Below, piece by piece: positions 31,301-42,122 of a stretch of 64,000 bases of DNA. How positions within the stretch are numbered: the first letter of the stretch is position 1; each line of letters starts with the position of its first letter. The notes below the pieces were generated by a model. It was not told the DNA's origin and searched no databases. It saw only the letters and a program-made list of their open reading frames with translations. The stretch comes from Vermamoeba vermiformis (Eukaryota > Tubulinea > Echinamoebida), in assembly GCA_045837725.1 (NCBI GenBank), contig JBEWZL010000266.1, positions 434,001 through 498,000 on the forward strand, written 5' to 3'. The translations under genes and the position numbers were made by a program.

Positions 31301-34200
31301 TCAGCCTCACGAAGGCGAAGCCCAAACTGAGCCTGTTCCAGCTGCTGAAAGTCAGCCCGACCTTGCAAAGTAAGTTTAAATATTAAGAAGTTTGATTGCA
31401 CTTACTTCCATGATGTATTTGGTTATTCGCTACTATTGAATTACAATGAAACGAAAAATCACCTTCGACTGAGAAGTAGCCTATTCAGTTATTTAATTAT
31501 TATTGACATAGTGTATCGTTCTAATTCATTTTGTACAGAGCTGCTGCAAAGCCCGAACCCGTGCAAGTTACTTCTCGTCAAAAATATTTCGTTGGTCCGT
31601 TGAACTTTGCTGACCGCATTGAGAACGGATTCTACGACCCTGGCCACCAAATCGCTAACGAGCCCTTGACCAGCCTTGAATCATACCAGACTCAAGCTGT
31701 CGATCTTGGCATGCGTGAAGTGATTTTGATTGACGAAGACAAGGACGAGCGATTGATGAAGTACTTGGGTCTGTCAAGGACTTTGGTGCGACAAGCCTCG
31801 ACGTTTGAAGCTAAACTCAGCACTTTGGCCCTCTTCGTAAGTCACAGAAATCCGTTTTTGAGCGACAGTTTGACTAATTAGCTATACTCTGCAGGTCACT
31901 ACAGTCTTGGGCGGTGTCAGCAATTTATTCGGCAGTGTATTGCCCGAATTGTCCCTCGAGACTCTGTCCAAGAACTGCATCAGCGGTTTGAAAAAAGCTA
32001 ACAACAGCAACGTGGTCTTGTTGGGTCAAATCACGCACGGTCTGTTGCGACATCGCGCATTGTTGTTCAAATACTTGGCTGAACGACAAGAGCCCGCCAT
32101 ACCCGTTACATTAGCTAGATCTAACTCTCTAACGGTATGTAATTGCATTGGACGGCTTGATCCGAACACGCGATCCGAATGACATAACGAATCTGATTTA
32201 TTAATACTTGAACATGCATAGACACAAGATGAAGTTGTATGGAACTTAGTTGCCTCTCCTCAATTAGAAACCCATGTGTATATTGACCTAATGGAGGAAA
32301 TTGGCACTCTGCATCCGATCGAATCCGAGAAAGTAAAGCGACTAAAGGTAAAGACTAAATTGGTCTTGCTGTGACCTCGTACTTATTCTAATTATTTAGA
32401 ATGTTATGCACAAATCTACCGGAGCTGATCTTAGCCTCGACAAAGTCCAATCTAACCGAAAGATCCGAGAGGTTACGATGGTTATGTTCAAGAACCTTCA
32501 AATTATTGACCGTCAAGTCACTTTCCCAGACTTAAGGTATGTCGTATTTTATGTCAGACGCAACGTCACGCTTAACGAACGCTGGATCTAATGCGAGGAA
32601 GTTGGTGCGTTGTTTGTTAGTCGTGGCAAGTAGTGACCCGAACACGCAGTAGCGAATCGTCTCGGGCACGACCACACTAACAAGAATGCACCGCTTCCCG
32701 TCCGATCAGCGAAGTTAAGCTTGTTCAGGCCTTCTTAGTACTGGGGTAGGAGACTACCTGGGAATCGGAGGTGTTGTGCTCTTCTCTTTTTTGCTTTTTT
32801 GCTCTTGGTTTTACCAATTTACTCTTATTATTTTTGACCCAATCAACGAGTATCTACTTTTTTGGATGCGGATCTAACTGTTTTTTTTTAGTGCCGAGGG
32901 AATTTCTTCCAATGTAATTACTCACGAACTGATGGCCTCTGGTCCGGCCTCTAAAGTTTATCGTGCTTCAATTGGTCCCTACACAATTGCCATGAAGGAG
33001 TTGTCTGCTGGGTATGCACGCGATCTTGATCCTTTCTGAATCGTTTACTAATCTTGCTTTATTAGTAAATCCACAAGAGATGAAGCAGACTACGCTAAAG
33101 TAGTTGCTCCTCGTGTATCTGTAAAGTAAGTCTAATTCAGAAAAGATTTTGTTGTGATCGGATCACATCTAACCCATTTTAGTCATCCTAATGTCGCCAC
33201 TACTTTTGGCTATGAATATACTGAAGGTGGATTTAGAATTTTATTGGAATACTTCGCAAAGTAAGTCATAGATGCTCATAAAACTATTTCGGATCAAGCA
33301 TTAACGCGCACACTTAGGGGTTCGTTACTCGATGCTCTACAGCGACGAAGATCTTGGCATCAAACTTTCAGCGAAGAGCAACTGTGGTACTACGTGAACC
33401 AAATCGCTGAAGGCTTGGCTGCTCTGCACAGAGAGGGCTTGTTCCACGGTGCTTTGAAGGTAACGTCACTCATAATACTCGCACCTTTCCGATTTGAAAA
33501 CATATTCTACGCGTACGGACTGCCGTTATATGACGTACATGCTAATGTCATAATATTATAACTCTTAGCGTTAGAGTGACGATGGTAAAAAGTGCGGTGC
33601 TAACGATGTTTTTTTTTGCAGAGCACAAATGTATTAGTAGAAGGAGAGGGTGAAGGAGAGCCTTATCCAGTAGTTAAATTGACAGATTTCAACTTTTACT
33701 ACAAAAAACCGAACTCCGTTTTCGAAGTCAACAGCAGTTGGCTCGCACCTGTAAGTCACTCTAGATCCGCTTTGTTTTGGTCAAAAGCTTACCCACTCCG
33801 TTTGCAGGAAGTTATTAATGCTGTAAACCAAAAAGAACCTGTTAATTACGATCCTCGCAAGGCTGACAGTAAGTTTTGGACACGCGATCAGATCCATCAA
33901 ATTTTTTCTTTAGTTGCTGGAGTAACCTATTAACCTTATTTGGCAATAGTTTGGAGTTTGGGCATGCTATTAACAGAGTTGGTGAACTTGGAGACCCCGT
34001 ACTCGAACAAGAGCAACGAAGAAAAGCTGCGAAATATTTCGGCGGGAACTTTGCCTCCTTTGGTCGATGACAAGTACAAAGAATTCGTCGAGTTCTGTTG
34101 CAAACTACAACCGAACGATCGACCGTCTATTGAGGACGTGCTGAAGAAAATAGAAGAATACATTCCTCAGTTCTTGGTCCAACAAATAGCGCCGAAATAA
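28332..34200 (+). CDS. RhoGAP - RA-like - NECAP-PHear-like - EDR1-like - pseudokinase fusion
   Basis: Twenty-two exons traced from 28332 to TAA 34198-34200; phases agree and sum to 3,291 nt, 1,096 aa. Residues ~15-235: RhoGAP with the arginine finger in GVFRVPGA and LLKKYLRELPG. ~240-350: ubiquitin-fold, Ras-association-like. ~415-515: a domain resembling the NECAP PHear fold (ASEWD, STRYFVLCANEDD, SYGVGFETREAS). ~550-700: EDR1/CTR1-like (KYFVGPLNFADRIENGF). ~825-1096: TKL-like kinase domain. Here the Lys of IAMKEL, APE and DIWSLGMLL remain, but HRD is HGA and DFG is DFN, so the catalytic Asp is gone. I infer a Rho-regulating signalling scaffold. A 5S rRNA gene lies in the 32537-32891 intron. 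The 30945-31129 and 31192-31369 exon junction is supported by the NECAP match. Confidence 0.85.
32665..32781 (+). rRNA. 5S rRNA gene nested in an intron
   Basis: A 117-nt match to the eukaryotic 5S pattern: GGGCACGACCACACTAACAA at the 5' end, GATCAGCGAAGTTAAGC (box A region), TAGTACTGGGGTAGGAGACTA (C box) and CCTGGGAATCGGAGGTGTTG. The 5' GGGCACGAC pairs with the 3' GTTGTGCTC to form helix I. A TTCTCTTTTTT Pol III terminator follows. It is in the sense direction inside the host intron. Confidence 0.93.
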
Positions 34201-34394
34201 GGTCTAAAAATATCTGAAAAATAATGTTAACGTAACGGAGAAAAGAAAGCCTTAAAAAAATACAAAGGAACTTTCTTTCTTCTGTTGTGATATATTAATT
34301 TAACTCCTTATTTCATTAATCCAACCCGTTATTATTTGTTAAAATAAACCTTTATTATTACCAAAAAAACACTTCAGTTATTCTGTTACTATTC

Positions 34395-34495
34395 TACAAA
34401 CCCGGGCGCCGCCCCGGCGCCGGCCCCGACTCTGCCCTGCCTCCCCCGCGGGCGGGGCCCCCCGCCCGCCGCGACCCCGCCGCCCCTACTTGCTC
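34395..34495. other. Very GC-rich block
   Basis: About 100 bp made almost entirely of C and G, with GGCGCC-type palindromes, in a genome that is otherwise AT-rich. It starts near 200 bp after the pseudokinase stop. An open minus-strand frame crosses it but has simple-sequence composition, so I do not call it a gene. Confidence 0.7.
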
Positions 34496-34959
34496 GGCTG
34501 ACAGGTAAGTATGTTGCTACGATTCTTCCTCCGTTATGAGAGACGCTATTTTTGCGTTGCATTCCTATACTTATCGGAAATGATATTAATTGGCAGATCG
34601 ACTTTTTTTCTTCGGGCAACGGGACGATGACCGTTTTCCTCCGCCGGATTCTTTTCTGGACTTGATATCTGTCAGAAGACTTCTCCTTGAACAAACTGAT
34701 TCTTGATCTCAGCCCACATTTGTCTGTTGTGGGGAGTTGACTTGGTTGTGGTCGAGAGGCGCACGGGTTGGTCTGTGTCTGCTGCTCTTGCCTTCGTGGT
34801 TGTGACGAGTTTTTTTGCTCGTGCTTGGTCGGGAGGGCGGTTCTCAGTGTTTGACACGGTGAGTGAGAAGCTCGCTTTACTGTATAATCTTGGTAGGCTC
34901 TATAAGTCTGATTGTTTCTGTTCCCCGCAGCATTGTTATAGTCACTACTGAGAAGGAGA

Positions 34960-35815
34960 CTGATGGAGAGTGGGGACGTGGAGAGGATGGGGCAGCCTAG
35001 GGCGCTGGGGCTTGGTGTTTGTGGGTGGAGCTGTCGTGCGGAGGGGGACGTGGGTGCGGAGCGGTGTAGCTGGGGGAGTGGGGGAGCGGGCTGGGTGGGG
35101 GTGGGGTTGGGGGGGTTTGAGGGGAGGGGGGCGAGTGTGGTGGTGACTGTGTGGAGGTTTGTTTGTGGGTGTTGTGTGTTTGTGTGGAGGAGTGGAAGGA
35201 TTTGTGAGGAGGGAGTGCGGGTAGTGGTGAGATAGAGGGACAAGAGGAAGGGAGGAGGGTATTTATAAGAAGCTTAGGAGAGAGACAGTGAGTAAATTGA
35301 TAGCAAGGGTAGTGTGAAGGCAAAATTAGAGGGCAGCTGAGGGGAGAGATTTGAGAGAGAAAAGCGTAGGGAGTAAGAAAAAGGTAATAGAGTGAGGAAT
35401 GGCGGTACGATAAGGTGAGGAAGCGGGTAAGAGAAGAGGAAGTTTGGCATAAGGAGGGTTGGGGAGGGAGAGAGGAAGATGAGGAGATGCTGGGTTATGG
35501 GGAGCGAAGAGGGAGTAGAGAGGAGGGGAAAAGCTGGAGAGGGGGGAGTGGAGAGGGGTAAGTGAGAGGAGAGAGAAAAAGAGAGAGATAATGTAAGAGA
35601 GTGGAGAAGTAGTGGAGAGTTAGAGGTTGGAGATGAGTGGTAGGAATGGCGGTGTGGGAGATTATTATATTATGGGAGGGGGAGGGGGAGAGTAGGAAGG
35701 GTGGTGGTGGATGCGGGGGGAGGGTGGGGGGGATGGGGCTGGGAGGGGGTGAGTAGGTGTTGTGTTCTGGGGGGAGGGTGGGGCGCTGGGCTTTAGAAGG
35801 GAGACTGAAGCTTGG
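34960..35815. repeat. Long purine-rich (G then G/A) tract
   Basis: The plus strand is almost pyrimidine-free for about 850 bp: first runs of G with T (about 34965-35240), then G/A mixtures (35240-35815). Many GGG and GGGG runs could form G-quadruplexes, and the mirror-like purine sequence could form triplex DNA. The open frames on the minus strand are artefacts of this composition (Pro/Ser/Leu only). The flank at 34496-34950 has mixed sequence without a recognisable gene. Confidence 0.8.
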
Positions 35816-35866
35816 GATTAACAACTACATATTTATTATAATACTCACTCGCTAAAAACAAAATTT

Positions 35867-37446
35867 TTAAAACGGGTTATTCATCTTGTTTAGGCCAATC
35901 AAAGGTTGTCTGGCAATGTCCGCTCGTCGTTTCCGCACAAAGAAAATGACACAGCCCACGAGTACAACACCCAATACGATTCCAACAAAAACGATCAGAA
36001 CAGTGTTTTCTCCGTTCGGTTCGTCTTGTGTCGAGGGCTGTCTCGTCGGTGAATGTTGTTGACACTGTACTGAGTGCTGAGAAGATGATTAGCGCTGTAG
36101 TAATAGTAGCGAGTACTAGAGCCTTACCGTAATGGCGTACATCTCACTCTGCTCCATATTCAAGTAGCTCAACTGTTCCTTAGTGAATGCGTTGAGCTGG
36201 TTGCAATTCAAAAATAATATTTGCAGCGTCGTCATATTGTGGACTTGAGCCTCTGTGATTGCTGGAATAACTGTCGCATTGATGGATGCAAAGGCAATAG
36301 GACTGATCGCTCTGAATGCAAGTGGTGACAGTTCTCGAAGCTGATCGGCACTGATGGCCGACACTGTGTCGTTGGTGAAGTATTGCGTGTGTGATTGGTT
36401 GAATACCTTGAAGTCTGCTGCTGCAATCAAAGGCACGTGATCGACACGGAGTCCTTCGAATGCTGAGTATGGCAAGTATCGAAGGACTTCTGCACTGAAC
36501 ACTGGTCCTTGCACAGCCTGTCCATCACTCTTTTTGAGAAGTGCAATCTTTAGCCACGTCACTGAAGACAAGTCTTGGGAGATCGTTTCCCACTCAGTCA
36601 TGAACGGCAATTGTGAAGGAATGAACGATTTGAACTCTAGGAAATAGAAATACTCGTTTAATATGCGAAGTTATAATTCAAATTTGCGAGATTACCTGCA
36701 GCTGCGTCAAGCGGATACATGAAAGTCTGAGTCACGGTCAATTTGTTCACGAGCTCAAGCTTGTAGTTGTTCACAAAAGTCCTCAGCGTCGAAGCACTAA
36801 TCTCTCCAAATGGTCCCCAGGAAAAGTAACCCAATTGCTGTACAGTAACGCCATTCCAGGCTGAGTTGGATAGTACTCTTGCTTGTTGTTCTCTCAGACC
36901 AACGCATGCATGGGGAGGAATGTGACTCATTTGCGAGCCGCTGATATTTTTGAATACAGAGTTTGAGGCCACAAATATGCACTGTGAAGTAAATCCAGAG
37001 AAGGCTAGTGGATTCATCGAGCCAACAAAGTTGTTCACTAGACCTTGGCACCCGCCGTTGATGTTTGTAGTAAAATTCGAAAGACAATCCGCTTCGAGAC
37101 CAGGCGCAGATCCAACAGCCAGTGCGCTGACTTGATACGATAGAAAACCCTTGCAAGACTGTTGAATGAAGTTTCAGTAAGATATTGTAATTGGGCATCG
37201 CATTGTAAACTATTTTCGACGGATGTAGCAAGTTTGTACCGATCCGAAAATTAAAAATAAATTTGTTTCCTGACTTACCTGTGAAGGAATCGACGATAGT
37301 TCTTGGCTTGTAATTGTCGTGAAATCAATCGCAGGTAAAGCGCTCAATTCAGCGGCGGTGATGTTCGCCCAGTTCACGCATCCGACCATCTGGAGCGTGC
37401 TAAGGCTAAGAACGATTATAACAATTGTGGAGGTATTGCTCTTCAT
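35867..37446 (-). CDS. Type-I membrane protein with helical-repeat ectodomain
   Basis: Four exons (37279-37446, 36696-37158, 36128-36636, 35867-36064) give 1,338 nt, 445 aa. A signal peptide (STIVIIVLSLSTLQMVGCV) is followed by an ectodomain with recurring motifs such as ITAAELSALP, ISADQLRELSPLAF and NAFTKEQLSYL, spaced ~20-25 residues, resembling solenoid repeats of surface proteins. Several N-x-S/T sites are present. Near the C-terminus a membrane segment (TVLIVFVGIVLGVVLVGCV) precedes a basic KRR stop-transfer and a ~20-residue cytosolic tail. I do not recognise the family; an adhesion or surface role is a guess. Confidence 0.75.
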
Positions 37447-38261
37447 TGTACGAGTAAATATAAAATGTACAAGGGGAAAATATCCGTCGTCAACGACACA
37501 TTCTGCCTTTTTTCTAAGGCACGTGACCAAATTTGTACCGTTCTAGAAGAAAACCAGTCGTTCCCAATAAATCACGAAAGATTTCGGCAAACAGCGAGCT
37601 GTTTTGCCAATACATTCGCAAACCTTATTATTCATCGCACAAGCTAAAATATTGAGACGGTACCGAAATGAAAATTGAATCCACATCATTAACAGAAATG
37701 CTATCCTTGCAGTCGACGATCAGGCGAATAATAATTCCGTTCTTTGCTTCTAACTGAGTAGTTATCAATACACAAGTATTGTTATTCTCGACGTAGCGGA
37801 CCTCGTGCCACAATTGTCGGCGTGCCAACGGATCCATGATATTTGTTTTGACGCGGATAGCAAAGAGTGACGCTTTCTTCGCCTTGGCAATGCGAAGATT
37901 CTTTGCCTCAGCTAAGTCGGATTGATTGAGCCGCGGTCATTTAGAAAGGTTAATACATAACAGATCGCGCACTATTTCCCATTGAGCCCTGCGATGCCAT
38001 CAAACTTTTTGCATGTTTCGGAACTTGGGCACAGAAGCTAAACGTTCCGCTAGACTAGCGGCGCAACATTATTGCAGTATTAGCGAACTATTGGTGCAAT
38101 TGACGTCAGACAGCAAGTTTTTCGTTTGCTTCGCTGAGCTGGATGAAGGACTAAATTGTTGCTGACGAATTAAATCCAATTAAGACCGAGCGTAATAAAT
38201 GGTAAATAGAGGCACATTAAAAGTACCATCGGGATAAAACTCGATTTTTGATAAAGCTCAA
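37447..38261. repeat. Intergenic mosaic of duplicated segments
   Basis: Roughly 37655-37845 copies two separate pieces of the ABCA gene's 3' region (near 46590-46640 and 47090-47175), fused with the ~440 bp between them missing. It keeps the [12 protein letters not shown] motif on the minus strand. Directly after, 37850-38075 matches 44690-44935 (shared AGCAAAGxxTGACGCTTTCTTCGCCTTGG, ATCGCGCACTATTTCC and GTTCCGC.AGACTAG.GGCGCAAC blocks, with small differences). It is a chimeric segmental duplication, not a gene. Confidence 0.8.
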
Positions 38262-41200
38262 TTAATTGTTATTGTTATTTGCAATCAAAGTGCCAAAGCT
38301 GCTACTTCGAACGAGCTTTGAGTGACTTCTGTTCAACATGACTTGACCGTGTTGTTTTGCGCCAGTGTTGCGAACATAGAACTCGTGTTCAATCGTGTTT
38401 TTGATCACAAAGCGCACCACTGTCACTGGCTTAGTTTGACCTTGCCGTTGTGCTCGTCCAATTGCTTGATTCTCATACGCTTGTGCTTCTTCTTTTGTGC
38501 CTGTCATTGGGTCTATCATCATGACATTAGCGGGCTTCAAAATGATCGTCTAATGAAATTTCATACCCATCAAGAGCACGTGACTCGCTTCGATCAAGTT
38601 GGTTCCTGACGCGGCTTTACTCAAGCTCAAAAGAATCACTTGCACGTCTGACTCATCAGCTTTGAACTTCTTGAGTGCTTTGCTCTTCTTGTACACGTTG
38701 CTGAGACATCGAGTTAGTCAGGTGATATCGCGCAAAATTTGGCGATATGTCGGCCTGTTTTGAAGAGTACTTACCCTTCAACCATGCTTGAATTGATGTC
38801 GTTCTCTTCCAGCAATGCTGCGATCATGTCGAGATAGTCGGTGAACTGCGAGAAGATGATCACACGCGTGCCAGGTTCTTTGGCAAACAGCGTCTGAAGG
38901 TACCCGACCAAACTTGCCATTTTGGTACCGTAGTTCTCGATCCAGTAGTCTTTAGTATTCTAAAGACAATAGCATTAGTTTTCGGCGAATTGAATAAAAC
39001 TGATAAAATTTAATCGCTTACATATTCAATCTTTGCCGTGTCTCGTGGTTTCTAGTCGATAATATTAATGTTAGAATTATTTCCTTTTATAGTAATACCA
39101 AGCCACTTACGATATCTTGGAACAATTTCAGAAGTCGTCTGTGCTCTTCCAACATTTTTTCATATGCATTGAGGTTCTTTTTGTAGTCCGCCAAGAAACG
39201 AGTTGCCGTTTGTTTGTACCAGTCATCAACTGTTGTTTTTTTCAATTCGGTCTCGTAACTTTTTTTGGTCTCTTTGTGTCCTTCAATTTGATGGTTTACT
39301 GTGTGAATAGCACTGAGTTTCCTTTTGATCATGAATTCTCTCATCTCGTGCAAAGTGCTGCCCCAGTCATAGTTTAACTTGCAACACAGTTCGCGAACTG
39401 GATCTTTGCGGCCATGAGAATAATATACAACTCGGTTCTTCGCATTGGACACAAGTTCTTCGTAGATTGCTGCTTCAATCGGAGTAAAATCCAATAACAC
39501 AACTTCAGGCTTGGTCGCGACCATTTGATACTCTTCCTTGACACTTTCCTAATTAGGAAAAAAAAATGAAAATTAAACTCTGACGAACAAAAACTCAGTC
39601 GATAAATCTTACTTTGGTATTGCGCCAGACCAAGTTATCCATCAATAACTGATTCAACACGTTCCTATTTAACCAATCAGAGTCAGGAGATTGAAATATA
39701 AAGTCCCGTTCCACGTGGGTTGAAATTTCTTACTCTACGTAAACCTCAGTCAAAGGCCGACAATAATGGTGTCCAACCCAATTGTTGCGAATAAATTGTT
39801 CCTGTTCTGGGGTGTATTCGTCATCGTGAAGAGGAATAGCCCGATTAGTGAACATGTCCAAAAACGTTCTAACTCCTTCAAGTGCTTGACTATAGGCAGA
39901 GCGGAACAATTAATATTGATGTCTGACTAACGATGTTACGTACATTTTAGGAAAAGGAGTGCCACTCATGTACCACGAGAACGTTCGTTGCAAGTAATAA
40001 ATGACATCTACGAACGCCAAGTTAATTTCGATCGAACAATATTACCAAATTAGGAAAGTCCTACCCATCGTGAACTCATCGCCAATGACTTCGTGACCTT
40101 CGTCCATGACAATGCGGTGCCAATGAAAGTGATCGAGAATCACTCCTTTGATCTTCTCAGGCGACTTGTCCTTCAGCTCTTCAAGCATTTTATCGACACG
40201 GTCAATGCGATCGTGCGGTGCTGCTGCGTCCATTTTGATTTGTGAGCCGTGACTCGGGTACGCAAGATAATTTTTGTTTTTGAGCAAGTTGTACGTCACA
40301 ACAACGACATCTAATGCACGGTTAGAAGTTTCTTTTGTTACATTCAATTTTGAGATCTTACCAGCATCGATGATTTGTTGATAACTGATCTTCTTGACTT
40401 GCGCAATTGTTGTCATTTGAATCACGCTCAACTTCGGTTCTGAATGTTTTTCAACTTCTTTCACCCATTGGTCAACGAGATGGTTCGGACATAGTACTTG
40501 AAGTTCAATTAAGTAAGTCTCGTTTTGTCACTTTGCAGCTCTACTACTTACCAAGAGTAGCCTTGGTCGCAAAGTACGGGTCACTCTTCGGCGCTTGTTT
40601 CATCGGGTTTGAAAGCATCAAGCCAAGCATTTCGAGGGTTTTGCCAAGACCCATTTCATCAGCGAGCACTCCGCCTTTCGGTTTGAACGCCAAGTTGTGT
40701 TCACTTACGTTCTCAAACAGCACGAGCTTCTCTTCTTGCATCGTGTACTTCACCAAGATGTTCGGCACTCCTGTGTCAAGCAGCGGAGATACTTCGAACT
40801 CTGTCAAGACACAACAAAGTGTTAGAGAGGGTTATCTTATTATGTTATACTTACTCTCATCAGCCTCTTGTTCGGTCGTGACCATCCAATTGATTGCGTT
40901 GATTTGATAGTTGTGCAATTTGACACCTGTCAACGATTGAGGCTGTTCGGTGATGACTGGAAGAACCTAGAAACGAACATAAATATCTAATGCCTTGTAA
41001 TTGTTTGAATTTTACGTACAGTGGGCAAGTAAGACTCCATAGGCTTGAAGTATTGGTCGATCGGTGTTGGAGCTCGAAATTTCTCCGAAAGTTTTTGCAG
41101 TGCAACCTGTCTGAATGGCATGGCTATCGCAACTCCTTCCCCTGCTCTAATGTTTTGTTCAACCCTTTGCAATTTGGAAAATTAACTCGTCGGCAAGGTG

Positions 41201-41983
41201 ACATTTTAATAAATGAGACGTACTTGCTTAAGTTTGCTTCGAGGGAGATATAATGTCCCCAAGATTCTGGCGAGCCTGGTGAAGTATTGTTCACAACATC
41301 GTACAAATTGAGCCGAAAACATTCAGTGTGGTTTAACGCTTCCATAAGTTTTTCGTTAATTGCACCGGTGAAGTCACGAGCAATTGCAGCGGAATTTCCT
41401 TGCTTGTCAGTGAGCTATTTAATGGTCAATAAAAGTTTTGAAATTAAACGATCTGCGTGACAACGACATACGATTGCGAAAAACGCTCCTTTTCGAAATT
41501 CTATAGATTTGACTTTAACTGGCGGTCCTGCATCGGGATAAAGCTTCTTTCGTTCCGTGTGTGGGGTTCCTACAGCAAACAAAAGTAAAGATCTGAGCTG
41601 ACACATCCAGCTTTGTAGTCCTTACCACACATTGAATAAGCATTAGTGTCTTCCAAAAAGGTAAACATTTTCAGAGGAAACCAAGCCAATGATTCGTCTT
41701 TCGATACAAGCCACCAATGTTGACAAACAGCGCCTGCACGAGAAAGATCTGCGCGTGAAAGTTGACAAAATATTGACACTAAAATTTCTGGTGGAAGTTC
41801 TATTTGCTCTTCAATATTTTCAGCTACATTATCGTTATTTTGCTGATTTTTTGACGATTTTTGGTCGTTGTTGGATGTCAGATCGAGTTTTTGTTTTTTT
41901 GTTTGAGGTTCTGTGGCATCGTCTGAATCGTTTGTTGCTGAAATATCATCAATCTTTCGCTTTAGATCTTTTTTAGAAGCCAT
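38262..41983 (-). CDS. F-box / SNF2-family ATPase
   Basis: A multi-exon gene starting at 41983 (first exon 41626-41983) and ending at 38262. After a basic, Asn-rich N-terminus (KKDLKRKIDD) comes an F-box (LPPEILVSIFCQLSRADLSR). The SNF2 N-lobe has [29 protein letters not shown] and MDEGHEV (DEGH box). The C-lobe has FSQFTDYLDMIAALLEEN and motif VI in ENQAIGRAQRQGQTKPV. An F-box joined to a SNF2 motor suggests a chromatin or replication-stress factor linked to SCF ubiquitination, as in Rad5/16-like ATPases, but I see no RING. The two lobes are separated by a long charged insertion (about 39100-40050). Confidence 0.8.
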
Positions 41984-42122
41984 AACTCGAGCTGTGGTCG
42001 TTTGCTCGGAATAAAAACAAATTCGTAGAAAAAATCATAATGAAAGATTTACACCGTTGACAAGAACGTCGTTTAATGTGACGAGGATACTTGTTTCGCT
42101 GCGTACTAAAGGTCAACTTTAT

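Noticed and set aside
34389-35243. Long open minus-strand frame (284 codons) over the GC-rich and G-rich tract
   Set aside because: Composition is almost only Pro, Ser, Thr, Leu, Arg as forced by the base bias; no domain, signal peptide or splice logic.
35495-35824. Proline/serine-rich open frame in the purine tract
   Set aside because: Absence of stops follows from pyrimidine-only antisense sequence; not evidence of coding.
37628-37837. Second ABC transporter gene at 37.7 kb
   Set aside because: Only ~180 bp match the ABCA gene, from two distant pieces fused together; it is a duplication scar.
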